A program made the position numbers and the translations under genes. The notes beneath the pieces were generated by a model that did no database searches, was not told the origin of the DNA, and saw nothing but the letters and a program-made list of their open reading frames with translations. 28,981 bases of DNA from JBBSIN01 sp038232055. Its GTDB lineage: Bacteria; Actinomycetota; Actinomycetes; JADGOV01. Positions 22,874 through 28,981 of this stretch are shown here, one piece after another. The DNA lies in NCBI GenBank assembly GCA_038232055.1, contig JBBSIN010000029.1, positions 1 to 28,981 of the forward strand, in the 5' to 3' direction. Each line of letters starts with the position of its first letter. Position 1 is the stretch's first letter.

Positions 22874-23986
22874 TCAGCGCAGTCCGGGAGCCCGGCGGAG
22901 CGCCGTACGGACCAGTCGGTCGACCAGGGCACGGTAGTCGAGCCCGGTCGCGGCCCACATCCGCGGAAACATCGACGCCGGTGTGAAGCCGGGCATTGTG
23001 TTGACCTCGTTGACGAGCAGCGAGCCGTCGTCGCGAAGAAAGAAGTCGACCCGCGCGAGTCCCTCGCATCCCAGCGCGTCGAATGCTCGGCAGGCCAGGT
23101 CGCGTACGCGAGCGGTCGTCGCATCGTCGAGGCGGGCGGGTACGTCGAACTCGGTCGCGTCGTCGAGGTACTTCGCCTCGAAGTCGTAGAACTCCTGTCC
23201 GCCCGTCACCCGTACCTCGGCCGGCAGCGACGCCTCTGCCCCGCCGCCGGGCGACGCGGCCTCGAGCACTCCGCACTCGACCTCCCGGCCACTGACGGCG
23301 GACTCGACGATCGCCTTGGGGTCGTGCCGCCAGGCCCGCTCCAGAGCGGCCGGCAGGTCGTCGGTGGAGCGCACCTTCGTGATACCCACCGACGACCCGG
23401 CGCGGGCCGGTTTCACGAACACCGGGAGGCCGAGGTGGCGCGCCGTCGCCGGGGCCGTCGCCGTAGCCGTCGCGCCACGCCGGAGGACGGCGTAGTCGCC
23501 GACCGCCATGCCGCGGGCGGCGAGCAGCAGCTTCATGTACTCCTTGTCCATCGCGGCTGCGCTGGCCAGCACACCGGAGCCGACGTAGGGAATGCCGGCG
23601 AGCTCGAGGAGTCCCTGAATCGTGCCGTCCTCGCCGTACGGGCCATGTAGCACGGGGAAGACGGCATCGACGTCGCCGAGCTGCTCGGGCACCGTTCCGG
23701 CGTCGAGCACCACGAGACCGCGGGCGCTCGGGTCGCCGACGAGCGCGACCGCGCTGCCGGTCTCGTCGACGTGCGGCAGGTCGCGGCCGGAGACCGAGAG
23801 CTTGGCCGGGTCGTCGGAGGCAAGCACCCACCGGCCGTCGGGGGCGATGCCCACCGCGACGACGTCGTAGTGGTCACGGTCGAGAGCTTCGAGGATGCTG
23901 CCGGCGCTGATGCAGGAGATCGCGTGCTCGGTGCTGCGGCCACCGAACACCACCGCGATCCGCGGCTTGCCGGAACGCTTGCTCAC
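22874..23986 (-). CDS. ddl: D-alanine--D-alanine ligase
   Basis: This 370-residue ATP-grasp enzyme makes the D-Ala-D-Ala dipeptide for peptidoglycan stem peptides. The N-terminus VVFGGRSTEHAISCISAGSI has the conserved glutamate (STEH). The centre carries FPVLHGPYGEDGTIQGLLE, FVKPARAGSSVGI and QEFYDFEAKYLDD. The end carries ARVDFFLRDDGSLLVNEVNTMPGFT, whose Asp, Glu and Asn bind magnesium. The Tyr in EAKY, needed for D-Ala rather than D-lactate specificity, is present, so this is a normal vancomycin-sensitive type. The start is GTG at 23986. It follows the PLP lyase by 36 bases and shares the strand of gpsA and plsC. Confidence 0.97.
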   Translation of the reverse strand: MSKRSGKPRIAVVFGGRSTEHAISCISAGSILEALDRDHYDVVAVGIAPDGRWVLASDDPAKLSVSGRDLPHVDETGSAVALVGDPSARGLVVLDAGTVPEQLGDVDAVFPVLHGPYGEDGTIQGLLELAGIPYVGSGVLASAAAMDKEYMKLLLAARGMAVGDYAVLRRGATATATAPATARHLGLPVFVKPARAGSSVGITKVRSTDDLPAALERAWRHDPKAIVESAVSGREVECGVLEAASPGGGAEASLPAEVRVTGGQEFYDFEAKYLDDATEFDVPARLDDATTARVRDLACRAFDALGCEGLARVDFFLRDDGSLLVNEVNTMPGFTPASMFPRMWAATGLDYRALVDRLVRTALRRAPGLR

Positions 23987-24022
23987 CAGTCGGACACTAC
24001 CGGCGCGTTACTGCCAACGGCG

Positions 24023-25243
24023 TCAGCCGCGCGCGAGCGCCTGGTCGAGATCGGCGAGGAGATCCGGCGGATCCTCGAGGCCGACGGAGATCCGGATAGT
24101 GCCCGGGTCGATGCCGGCAAGGGCCAGCGCCTTGTCGTCGAGCTGGCGATGCGTCGTCACGGCGACCGGTGACAGCTTGCTGTGCGTGCCGCCGAGCGAG
24201 CTTGCCACGGCGGCCAGTCGGGCGGCGTCGCAGACGGCCGCAGCTCCGTCCCGACCGCCGCCCACCACGATGGTGACGACGCCGCCGTAGCGGCCCGGGT
24301 CGAACATCGTGGCGGCGAGCATGTGGTCGGGATGTGCCGGCAGTCCCGGGTAGCGCACGGTCTCGACGAGCGGATGGTTCGACAGCGCGCCGGCGACGAC
24401 GAGGGCCGACTCGCAGTGCCGCGCCATCCGCAGCGGCAGCGTCGCGATGCCGCGGTGCAGGAGGAAGGCGTCGTCCGGAGACAGCGACCCACCGAGCTCG
24501 GCGCGGACCTCGTGCACCTGCCGGACGAGTTCCGGACGGCCCACCACCACGCCGCCCATGACGTCGCTGTGGCCCCCGATGTATTTCGTGGCGGAGTGCA
24601 CTACGAGATCGGCGCCGTGGGCCAGTGGGCGGTAGACGACCGGCGTCGCGAACGTGGAGTCGACGACGAGTGCGGCGCCGGCCTCGTGCGTCAGTGCAGC
24701 AAGGGCCGCGATGTCGGTGACGCTCATCGTGGGGTTCGCCAGGGTCTCGGCCCAGACCACCATGGTCTCCGGGCGCAGGGCCGCGCGTACGGCGGACACG
24801 TCGCGCATGTCGACGAACTCCGCCACGACCCCGAAGCGTCCGAGCAGCGTCTTCAGCGCGCTGTAGGTGCCGCCGTAGACCTCTCGCGGCGCGATGACAT
24901 GCGAGCCGGCGCGGCACAGCGCCATGAGGACGCTCGTCGTCGCGGCCATGCCGGAGGCGAACGGCTCGCCGGCAACGGGGCCGTCAACGCCGTACGCCTC
25001 GAGGGCAGCCACCGCGGCCGCGAAGGCGTCGCTGGTCGGGTTGCCCTCGCGGCTGTACGCGTAGCCCGGTTGGCGTCCGGAGAGAACCTCGGCGTACTCC
25101 TGCGTGGTCGAAAAGGCGAAGGCGGCCGTGCGGTAGACGGGCAGGCCGAGTGGCGTCTGCTCCGGGGTCGGTGGGTGCGGGGTGTGCACGGCACGGGTGT
25201 GCTCGCCGTACTCGCGGCCGGCGCCCGCCTCAGTCGGCGTCAT
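24023..25243 (-). CDS. Cys/Met-metabolism PLP enzyme (cystathionine gamma-lyase/synthase type)
   Basis: This 406-residue fold-type I enzyme has LPVYRTAAFAFSTTQEYAEVL and YAYSREGNPTSDAFAAAVAALE near the N-terminus. A substrate/PLP loop EPFASGMAATTSVLMAL follows, then the PLP-stacking Tyr in EVYGGTYSAL and VVDSTFATPVVYRPL. The Schiff-base lysine is in HSATKYIGGHSDVMGG. The family includes cystathionine gamma-lyase, gamma-synthase, methionine gamma-lyase and O-acetylhomoserine sulfhydrylase, and sequence alone does not settle which. The ATG at 25243 lies inside gpsA, overlapping its end by 14 bases, with CGGAG just upstream. It sits between gpsA and ddl, which are nearly adjacent in mycobacteria. 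Confidence 0.93.
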   Translation of the reverse strand: MTPTEAGAGREYGEHTRAVHTPHPPTPEQTPLGLPVYRTAAFAFSTTQEYAEVLSGRQPGYAYSREGNPTSDAFAAAVAALEAYGVDGPVAGEPFASGMAATTSVLMALCRAGSHVIAPREVYGGTYSALKTLLGRFGVVAEFVDMRDVSAVRAALRPETMVVWAETLANPTMSVTDIAALAALTHEAGAALVVDSTFATPVVYRPLAHGADLVVHSATKYIGGHSDVMGGVVVGRPELVRQVHEVRAELGGSLSPDDAFLLHRGIATLPLRMARHCESALVVAGALSNHPLVETVRYPGLPAHPDHMLAATMFDPGRYGGVVTIVVGGGRDGAAAVCDAARLAAVASSLGGTHSKLSPVAVTTHRQLDDKALALAGIDPGTIRISVGLEDPPDLLADLDQALARG

Positions 25244-26237
25244 GCCGCTCCGAGCGGACCTCGCGTGCCATGAGGCCTTGCAGGACCTCGCGGACGCTCA
25301 GTTTCCCGCGGACCACCGCGACGACGTGCTCCGTGATCGGCATGTAGACCCCCTGCCGCTGGGCGAGCGCGAAGATCGACTCAGACGAGGTAACGCCCTC
25401 CGCAACCCGGCGCATCCCCCGCTGGATGTCGGCCAGGCTCTCCCCCCTGCCGAGAAGCTCTCCCACGGTGCGGTTGCGCGAGAGCGGTGACGCGCAAGTC
25501 GCCACGAGGTCCCCCAGCCCGGCCAGACCGGCAAACGTGAGCGGATCAGCGCCGAGAGCCACCCCCAGGCGGGCAGTCTCCGCCAGACCGCGGGTGATGA
25601 GCGATGCCTTGCTGTTGTCGCCGAAGCCCATGCCGGCGGCCATGCCGACCGCGAGGGCGATGACGTTCTTGCCGGCGCCGCCCAGCTCCGTGCCGACGAC
25701 GTCGGGGTTGGTGTAGACCCGGAAGTAGCCGGTCGTGCAGGCCTTTTGCACCCGCTCGGCCACCGACTCGTCGGTGCAGGCCACCACCGCCGCTGCCGGC
25801 TGCTTCGCTGCGATCTCCACGGCAAGGTTCGGACCGGAGACCACCGCGGTACGCTCGCGCTCCGCGCCGGTGACCTCTTCGATCACCTCGCTCATGCGCT
25901 TGATCGAGCCGAGCTCGACGCCCTTCATCAGGCTGAGCAGGACGGCGTCGCGCGGGAGCAGCGGCGTCCAGCGCGTGAGGTTGGCGCGCAGTGCCTGCGA
26001 CGGCACGGCGAGGACGACCAGATCGGCGCCGTCCAGTGCCTCCTCCGGATCGTGCGTCGCGTGCAGGTCGTCCGGCAAGGCCAGGCCCGGCAGGTAGTCG
26101 GGGTTCTCGCGGCGCTCCCGGATCGTTTGGGCGAGCCGCTCCCGGCGCGCCCAGAGGGTCGCCGGCGTGCCTGCGTCGGCGAGTACGGCGCCGAACGCGG
26201 TACCCCACGTCCCAGCACCGAAGACGGCTGCTCGCAT
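25230..26237 (-). CDS. gpsA: NAD(P)-dependent glycerol-3-phosphate dehydrogenase
   Basis: This 335-residue enzyme reduces dihydroxyacetone phosphate to sn-glycerol 3-phosphate for phospholipid synthesis. It has the NAD(P) loop FGAGTWGTAFG (6-16), LVVLAVPSQALR, the MKGVELGS segment, SGPNLAVEIA and the catalytic-lysine region GAGKNVIALAVGMAAGMGFGDNSKASLITRG, with GLAGLGDLVATC after it. The ATG at 26237 shares one base with the plsC stop (TGATG), so both are co-translated. This links acyltransferase and glycerol phosphate supply. Its end overlaps the PLP enzyme gene. Confidence 0.98.
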   Translation of the reverse strand: MRAAVFGAGTWGTAFGAVLADAGTPATLWARRERLAQTIRERRENPDYLPGLALPDDLHATHDPEEALDGADLVVLAVPSQALRANLTRWTPLLPRDAVLLSLMKGVELGSIKRMSEVIEEVTGAERERTAVVSGPNLAVEIAAKQPAAAVVACTDESVAERVQKACTTGYFRVYTNPDVVGTELGGAGKNVIALAVGMAAGMGFGDNSKASLITRGLAETARLGVALGADPLTFAGLAGLGDLVATCASPLSRNRTVGELLGRGESLADIQRGMRRVAEGVTSSESIFALAQRQGVYMPITEHVVAVVRGKLSVREVLQGLMAREVRSERHDAD

Positions 26238-26974
26238 CAGGCCGACCGCCGATGACCGTCGTCCGCGACCGGGGTCAGCGGCCGCGGGTCGTAGACGTCG
26301 TCGGGGGGTTGCTCGTCGCGCAACTGGCCGACGAGGTCTCGGATCTGCGTCATGATGAGTTCAGTCATTTCCCGCAGCGCCCTGGCGACCGGCTCGCGTC
26401 CGGCGTACGCCGACAGGTCGACCGGCGGCCCGGCGACGAACCACACCGTACGGCGGGACAGCAGGTGCGGCTTCGCGTCGCGGCCGAGGATGCGCTGCGC
26501 TCCCCACTGGCCGACCGGCACCACCGGCGCACCGGTGTCGAGCGCGAGCCGGGCCACTCCGGTCCGCGCTCGCATCGGCCAGTACCCGGGGTCCCGCGTC
26601 ACCGTCCCCTCCGGATAGATGACGACGCACTCGCCGCGCTGCAGCGCCGACGTCGCGGCCGCGAGAGCGGCTGGTGCATTCTCGCTGTATCGGTGGACCG
26701 GTATCTGTCCCGCGCCGCGCAGGATGCGGCCGGCGACCGGAAGCTGGAAGAGGCCGGCCTTCGCCATGAACCGGGGAAGACGGCCGGCGTCGTAGACGAA
26801 CCGGGCGACGAGAAAGGGGTCGACGTAGGAGATGTGATTCACGGCGACGATGACGCCACCGGTCGCCGGAATGTTGCGCCGACCGAGCCAGCGCCGCTTC
26901 GTGAAGACGGTAAGCGTCGGCTTGATGACGAAGACCGCGAGCCGGAGCCAGAAGCCCAACCTGCCTCTTCGCAC
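26237..26974 (-). CDS. plsC: 1-acylglycerol-3-phosphate O-acyltransferase (PlsC family)
   Basis: This 245-residue membrane-associated acyltransferase has a hydrophobic N-terminal helix (LGFWLRLAVFVIKPTLTVF). The catalytic motif I follows in AVNHISYVDPFLV (HX4D), then motif II near GQIPVHRYSE and motif III VVIYPEGTVTRD. LALDTGAPVVPVG is motif IV. It acylates lysophosphatidic acid to phosphatidic acid or a related acceptor. The start is GTG at 26974 because GGGAGG lies eight bases upstream and the open frame before it is antisense to cofC. It overlaps gpsA by one base. It is divergent to cofC across 91 bases. Confidence 0.93.
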   Translation of the reverse strand: MRRGRLGFWLRLAVFVIKPTLTVFTKRRWLGRRNIPATGGVIVAVNHISYVDPFLVARFVYDAGRLPRFMAKAGLFQLPVAGRILRGAGQIPVHRYSENAPAALAAATSALQRGECVVIYPEGTVTRDPGYWPMRARTGVARLALDTGAPVVPVGQWGAQRILGRDAKPHLLSRRTVWFVAGPPVDLSAYAGREPVARALREMTELIMTQIRDLVGQLRDEQPPDDVYDPRPLTPVADDGHRRSA

Positions 26975-27065
26975 GCCGGCAACCTCCCTTGAGACGGACG
27001 CGGGCAGTCTCCCGTGCCTCACCCACCCGTGTCGAGACGGCCACGCGGTTGCGAGGATGTCGACG

Positions 27066-27695
27066 ATGAGCGCCGTCGAGTGGTCGGTGGTCGTGCCGGT
27101 CAAGCGGCTCGCCACCGCCAAGACGCGGCTCGCGGTGTCCGCAGCGTTGCGGCGCGATCTGGCGCTCGCCATGGCGCTCGACACGGTTACGGCCGCCATC
27201 GGCTGCCCGGCGGTGAGCCGTGTCGTGGTCGTCACGGATGAGGATCCTCTGCTGTTTGCGACGCTCGGCGCACTCGTCGCCGTCGACGAGCCGGCGGCCG
27301 GCCTGAATGCCGCGGTCGAGCACGGAGCCGCCGGTGTTGCCGGTGGCGGGCTCGTCGCCCTCGCCGCAGACCTGCCCGCTTTCCGCGGCACCGATCTGCT
27401 CGCCGTGTTCGAGGCCGTACCGCCCCGAGGGCGAGGGCTGGTCGCCGACGCCGGGGGGGACGGGACGACGCTGCTCGCCGCCGCCCCCGGAGTTGCTTTG
27501 CGCCCCGCCTTCGGCGCCGACTCCCGTCGTCGCCACATCGCGGACGGCGTCGCCGACCTGACCCGGGCCGCCGCGGCGGGCCTGCGTCGCGATGTCGACA
27601 CCGTCGCCGATCTGGCCGCGGCGGCGCGGCTGGGGGTGGGCGCTCGTACGGCGGAGCTGCTGGCGCTTCTCGAGCCGGCCGTCCAGCTGCCATGA
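27066..27695 (+). CDS. cofC: 2-phospho-L-lactate/phosphoenolpyruvate guanylyltransferase
   Basis: This 209-residue nucleotidyltransferase makes the guanylylated three-carbon precursor used to build coenzyme F420. In mycobacteria the homologue FbiD uses phosphoenolpyruvate. Sequence marks are VVVPVKRLATAKTRL at the N-terminus (nucleotide site), RRDLALAMALDT, VVVVTDEDPL, the AADLPAF metal-binding motif and the ADAGGDGTTLLAA segment typical of CofC/FbiD. The second ATG at 27066 is chosen because GAGG lies nine bases before it. Another ATG three codons up (27057) directly abuts that GAGG. It diverges from plsC, and a small gene follows after 22 bases. Confidence 0.95.
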   Translation: MSAVEWSVVVPVKRLATAKTRLAVSAALRRDLALAMALDTVTAAIGCPAVSRVVVVTDEDPLLFATLGALVAVDEPAAGLNAAVEHGAAGVAGGGLVALAADLPAFRGTDLLAVFEAVPPRGRGLVADAGGDGTTLLAAAPGVALRPAFGADSRRRHIADGVADLTRAAAAGLRRDVDTVADLAAAARLGVGARTAELLALLEPAVQLP

Positions 27696-27717
27696 CGGAC
27701 CGCCCTACGCTGAGGCC

Positions 27718-27933
27718 GTGCAGGGCACTGTCCGCAACTACTCGCCGGCATCTCGCAGCGGCGACCTCGTGCTCGACGACGGAACGCTGCTGACGTTCGG
27801 CCGCGACGCTTTCGATCGATCCGGACTGCGCCTGCTCCGCCTCGGACAGCGGGTTCGTCTTCTCACCGACGGCGACGGCGCCGATCGCCGGGTGGTCTTC
27901 CTCACGCTGGTGACGTTTCCGGACCCGTCATAG
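27718..27933 (+). CDS. Small probable OB-fold (cold-shock-like) protein
   Basis: This 71-residue protein has a beta-rich pattern: VQGTVRNYSPASRSGDLVLDD, then GTLLTFGRDAFDRSGLRLLRLGQRVRLLTDGDG and RVVFLTLVTF. The spacing of a GxV strand, a D-D-G turn and the GQRVRLL strand resembles S1/cold-shock OB folds. No RNP aromatic motif (KGFGFI) is present, so nucleic-acid binding is uncertain. The start is GTG at 27718, where the first strand begins. Codons upstream in the open frame are antisense-like and low in conservation. It is 22 bases after cofC and ends just before a strong terminator. I do not know its function. Confidence 0.78.
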   Translation: MQGTVRNYSPASRSGDLVLDDGTLLTFGRDAFDRSGLRLLRLGQRVRLLTDGDGADRRVVFLTLVTFPDPS

Positions 27934-27934
27934 C

Positions 27935-27965
27935 CGAGGGCCGGCCCCATCGGAGCCGGCCCTCG
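27935..27965. terminator. Bidirectional terminator between cofC unit and hup
   Basis: CGAGGGCCGGC (27935-27945) and its perfect complement GCCGGCCCTCG (27955-27965) enclose a 9-base loop. It lies two bases after the stop of the plus-strand small gene and 13 bases after the stop of the minus-strand hup gene. It is well placed to end transcripts from both sides. Confidence 0.75.
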
Positions 27966-27978
27966 TCAACGTTCGTCG

Positions 27979-28710
27979 TCAGGCCTTCTTGGCGGCCCGC
28001 TTCGTCGCGGGACCGGTCGACCTGCTCGTCGTCTTGCCGGTGCTCTTCGCCGCGGTCTTGCTCGCGGCGCCCTTGCTGGCGCTGCTCTTCCCGGGGGTGG
28101 TCTTGCCGGCGGTGGTCTTGCTCGCCGTGGTCTTGCCCCGGCCGGTCATCGACCGGCTCGTCGACTTCGCCGTGCCGTCACTGGCGGCGCTTCTGGCAGT
28201 GGCCTTGCTCGCCGCGGTCTTGCCTGCGGTGCCCTTGCTGACGGTGCCCTTGCTGGTGGTGCCCTTGCTGGTGGTGCCCTTGCTCGCGGTGCCCGTCCTG
28301 GCCGTGCCCCTGCTGGCCGTCGTCTTCGCCGCGGCGCCACCGCTCGTCAGGCGAGAGGCCGCCCGCGCCGTGGTCTTGGAGGCGGCGCCTGCGGTCTTCG
28401 CGGCGGCGGCGGCAGTCACCTTGGGGAGCTTCTTCGCCCCGCTGACGACGTCCTTGAAGCTTGCGCCCGGCTTGAACTTCGGCACCGATGTCTTCTTCAG
28501 CTTGACCGTCGCGCCGGTGGCCGGGTTGCGGCCGGTCCGCGCCGGCTTGTCCCTCTTCTCGAAGGAACCGAATCCGGTGAGCACTACGCGCTCACCCTTC
28601 GCGACGGCGCGGGTGACCGTGTCGATGAAGGCGTCCACCGCATTGGTGGCCATCTTCTTGTCGCCGCCCACCCGGTCGGTGATCGTGTCGATCAGCTCGG
28701 ACTTGTTCAT
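27979..28710 (-). CDS. hup: HU nucleoid protein with long basic C-terminal tail
   Basis: This 243-residue protein has a normal HU domain (1-94; MNKSELIDTITDRVGG, then the DNA-arm signature GFGSFEKRDKPARTGRNPATG at 46-66). A 150-residue tail follows, made almost only of Ala, Lys, Ser, Thr, Gly and Arg. This is the actinobacterial HupB architecture, in which the histone H1-like tail adds DNA binding and compaction. The tail has five-residue repeats (SKGTT/SKGTV/SKGTA) about 132-161 and ends KRAAKKA. The ATG at 28710 has GGAGG seven bases upstream. It converges on the cofC unit. In many relatives leuCD or a mutT gene lies close by, but here the contig side ends. Confidence 0.97.
   Translation of the reverse strand: MNKSELIDTITDRVGGDKKMATNAVDAFIDTVTRAVAKGERVVLTGFGSFEKRDKPARTGRNPATGATVKLKKTSVPKFKPGASFKDVVSGAKKLPKVTAAAAAKTAGAASKTTARAASRLTSGGAAAKTTASRGTARTGTASKGTTSKGTTSKGTVSKGTAGKTAASKATARSAASDGTAKSTSRSMTGRGKTTASKTTAGKTTPGKSSASKGAASKTAAKSTGKTTSRSTGPATKRAAKKA
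28228..28317. repeat. 15-bp tandem repeat in the hup tail
   Basis: Six contiguous 15-base units run from 28228 to 28317 with plus-strand pattern GGTGCCCTTGCTGGT. The second and third units are identical. The fifth and sixth have drifted. On the coding strand each unit gives five residues of the SKGT type. The array keeps the frame, so its copy number can change without breaking the protein. Confidence 0.85.
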
Positions 28711-28762
28711 GGCCTTGCCTCCACGGACTGTTTCGACGCCTTATGCATCGGCTTGATCGGCA

Positions 28763-28791
28763 AAGGTAGGCCCCTGAGCGTCGCGATACAA
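28763..28791 (-). promoter_or_regulatory. Candidate hup promoter
   Basis: On the minus strand TTGTAT (28791-28786), a 17-base spacer and TACCTT (28768-28763) form a plausible -35/-10 pair. This leaves about 45 bases of leader before the GGAGG and ATG of hup. Above it, to 28912, I see AT-richer sequence than elsewhere but no gene. Confidence 0.5.
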
Positions 28792-28912
28792 CAACCGACA
28801 GTGAACTTTCTTCTTGTGTCGCAAGGGAGTTTCCGGATCCCGGCGGCCCGCAGGAGACACAAAGCCTGCTGACACTGCCAAAATCCGCTCGCCGAGACGA
28901 GCTGTGGAGGGC

Positions 28913-28931
28913 GGGGGGGGGGGGGGCCCCC
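28913..28931. other. G14C5 homopolymer at the contig edge
   Basis: Fourteen G residues (28913-28926) run straight into five C residues. They are followed to the end of the window by short C-, CG- and CCG-rich words without any coding signal. This is unlike the rest of the window and looks like a sequencing or assembly artefact at a contig end, though a real G tract cannot be excluded. Confidence 0.6.
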
Positions 28932-28981
28932 ACACCCGACCCCACCCCCCGCGGCGACGCCCCCGCGCCGCCGCGGCGACC

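Noticed and set aside
22416..23831. 471-codon minus-strand frame across DUF3515 and ddl
   Set aside because: Out of frame with ddl and antisense to DUF3515, very Arg-rich and without any domain.

Overview
The window is a GC-rich (about 70%) chromosomal segment from an actinomycete. Several things point there: GTG starts are very common, stop/start overlaps are tight, the HU homologue has a long Ala/Lys/Ser/Thr-rich tail, and a CofC/FbiD-type guanylyltransferase of coenzyme F420 synthesis is present. The gene order also broadly follows what I recall of the Mycobacterium tuberculosis Rv2922c-Rv2986c region: smc, mutM, rnc, a DUF177 gene, a coiled-coil gene, coaD, rsmD, recG, a DAK-domain gene, thiL, a DUF3515 gene, ddl, gpsA, cofC/fbiD, hupB. 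I cannot name the genus. The right end runs into G14C5 and very low-complexity sequence, which suggests a contig edge.

Layout. (1) 1-1876, minus strand: an ECF/SigE-type sigma factor and a translationally coupled single-pass membrane protein, directly downstream of smc. A strong hairpin lies beyond them. (2) 1877-8334, minus strand: an operon DUF177-rpmF-rnc-mutM, then a small coiled-coil gene with its own terminator, then smc. (3) 8342-9900, minus strand: rsmD-coaD-coiled-coil gene. (4) 9901-14980: an accessory island between rsmD and recG. It holds two small tandem-repeat arrays, a broken VapB-type antitoxin, a winged-helix SAM methyltransferase, an L,D-transpeptidase, and an Lrp/AsnC regulator diverging from an EamA exporter and a LysE exporter. 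(5) 14981-18753, minus strand: recG and a DAK/DegV-like protein. rpmB diverges from the latter. (6) 19106-22077, minus strand: thiL, thiD, a GNAT acetyltransferase and a TauE/SafE permease. A stand-alone AsnC effector domain gene and a DUF3515 lipoprotein diverge from thiL. (7) 22874-26974, minus strand: plsC-gpsA-PLP lyase-ddl, tightly overlapped. (8) 27066-27933, plus strand: cofC and a small probable OB-fold protein, converging on hup (minus) across a bidirectional terminator.

Most of the genes are housekeeping: chromosome condensation and repair (smc, mutM, recG, hup), RNA and ribosome work (rnc, rsmD, rpmF, rpmB), CoA, thiamine and F420 cofactors (coaD, thiL, thiD, cofC), and phospholipid and peptidoglycan precursors (plsC, gpsA, ddl, L,D-transpeptidase). 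I found no clear undescribed system. The least ordinary items are the accessory island with its vapB relic and repeats, the sigma factor/membrane protein pair behind smc, the regulator-plus-two-exporters cassette with a 16-bp operator candidate, an apparent ATC start of thiL, and short in-frame repeats in thiL and hup.
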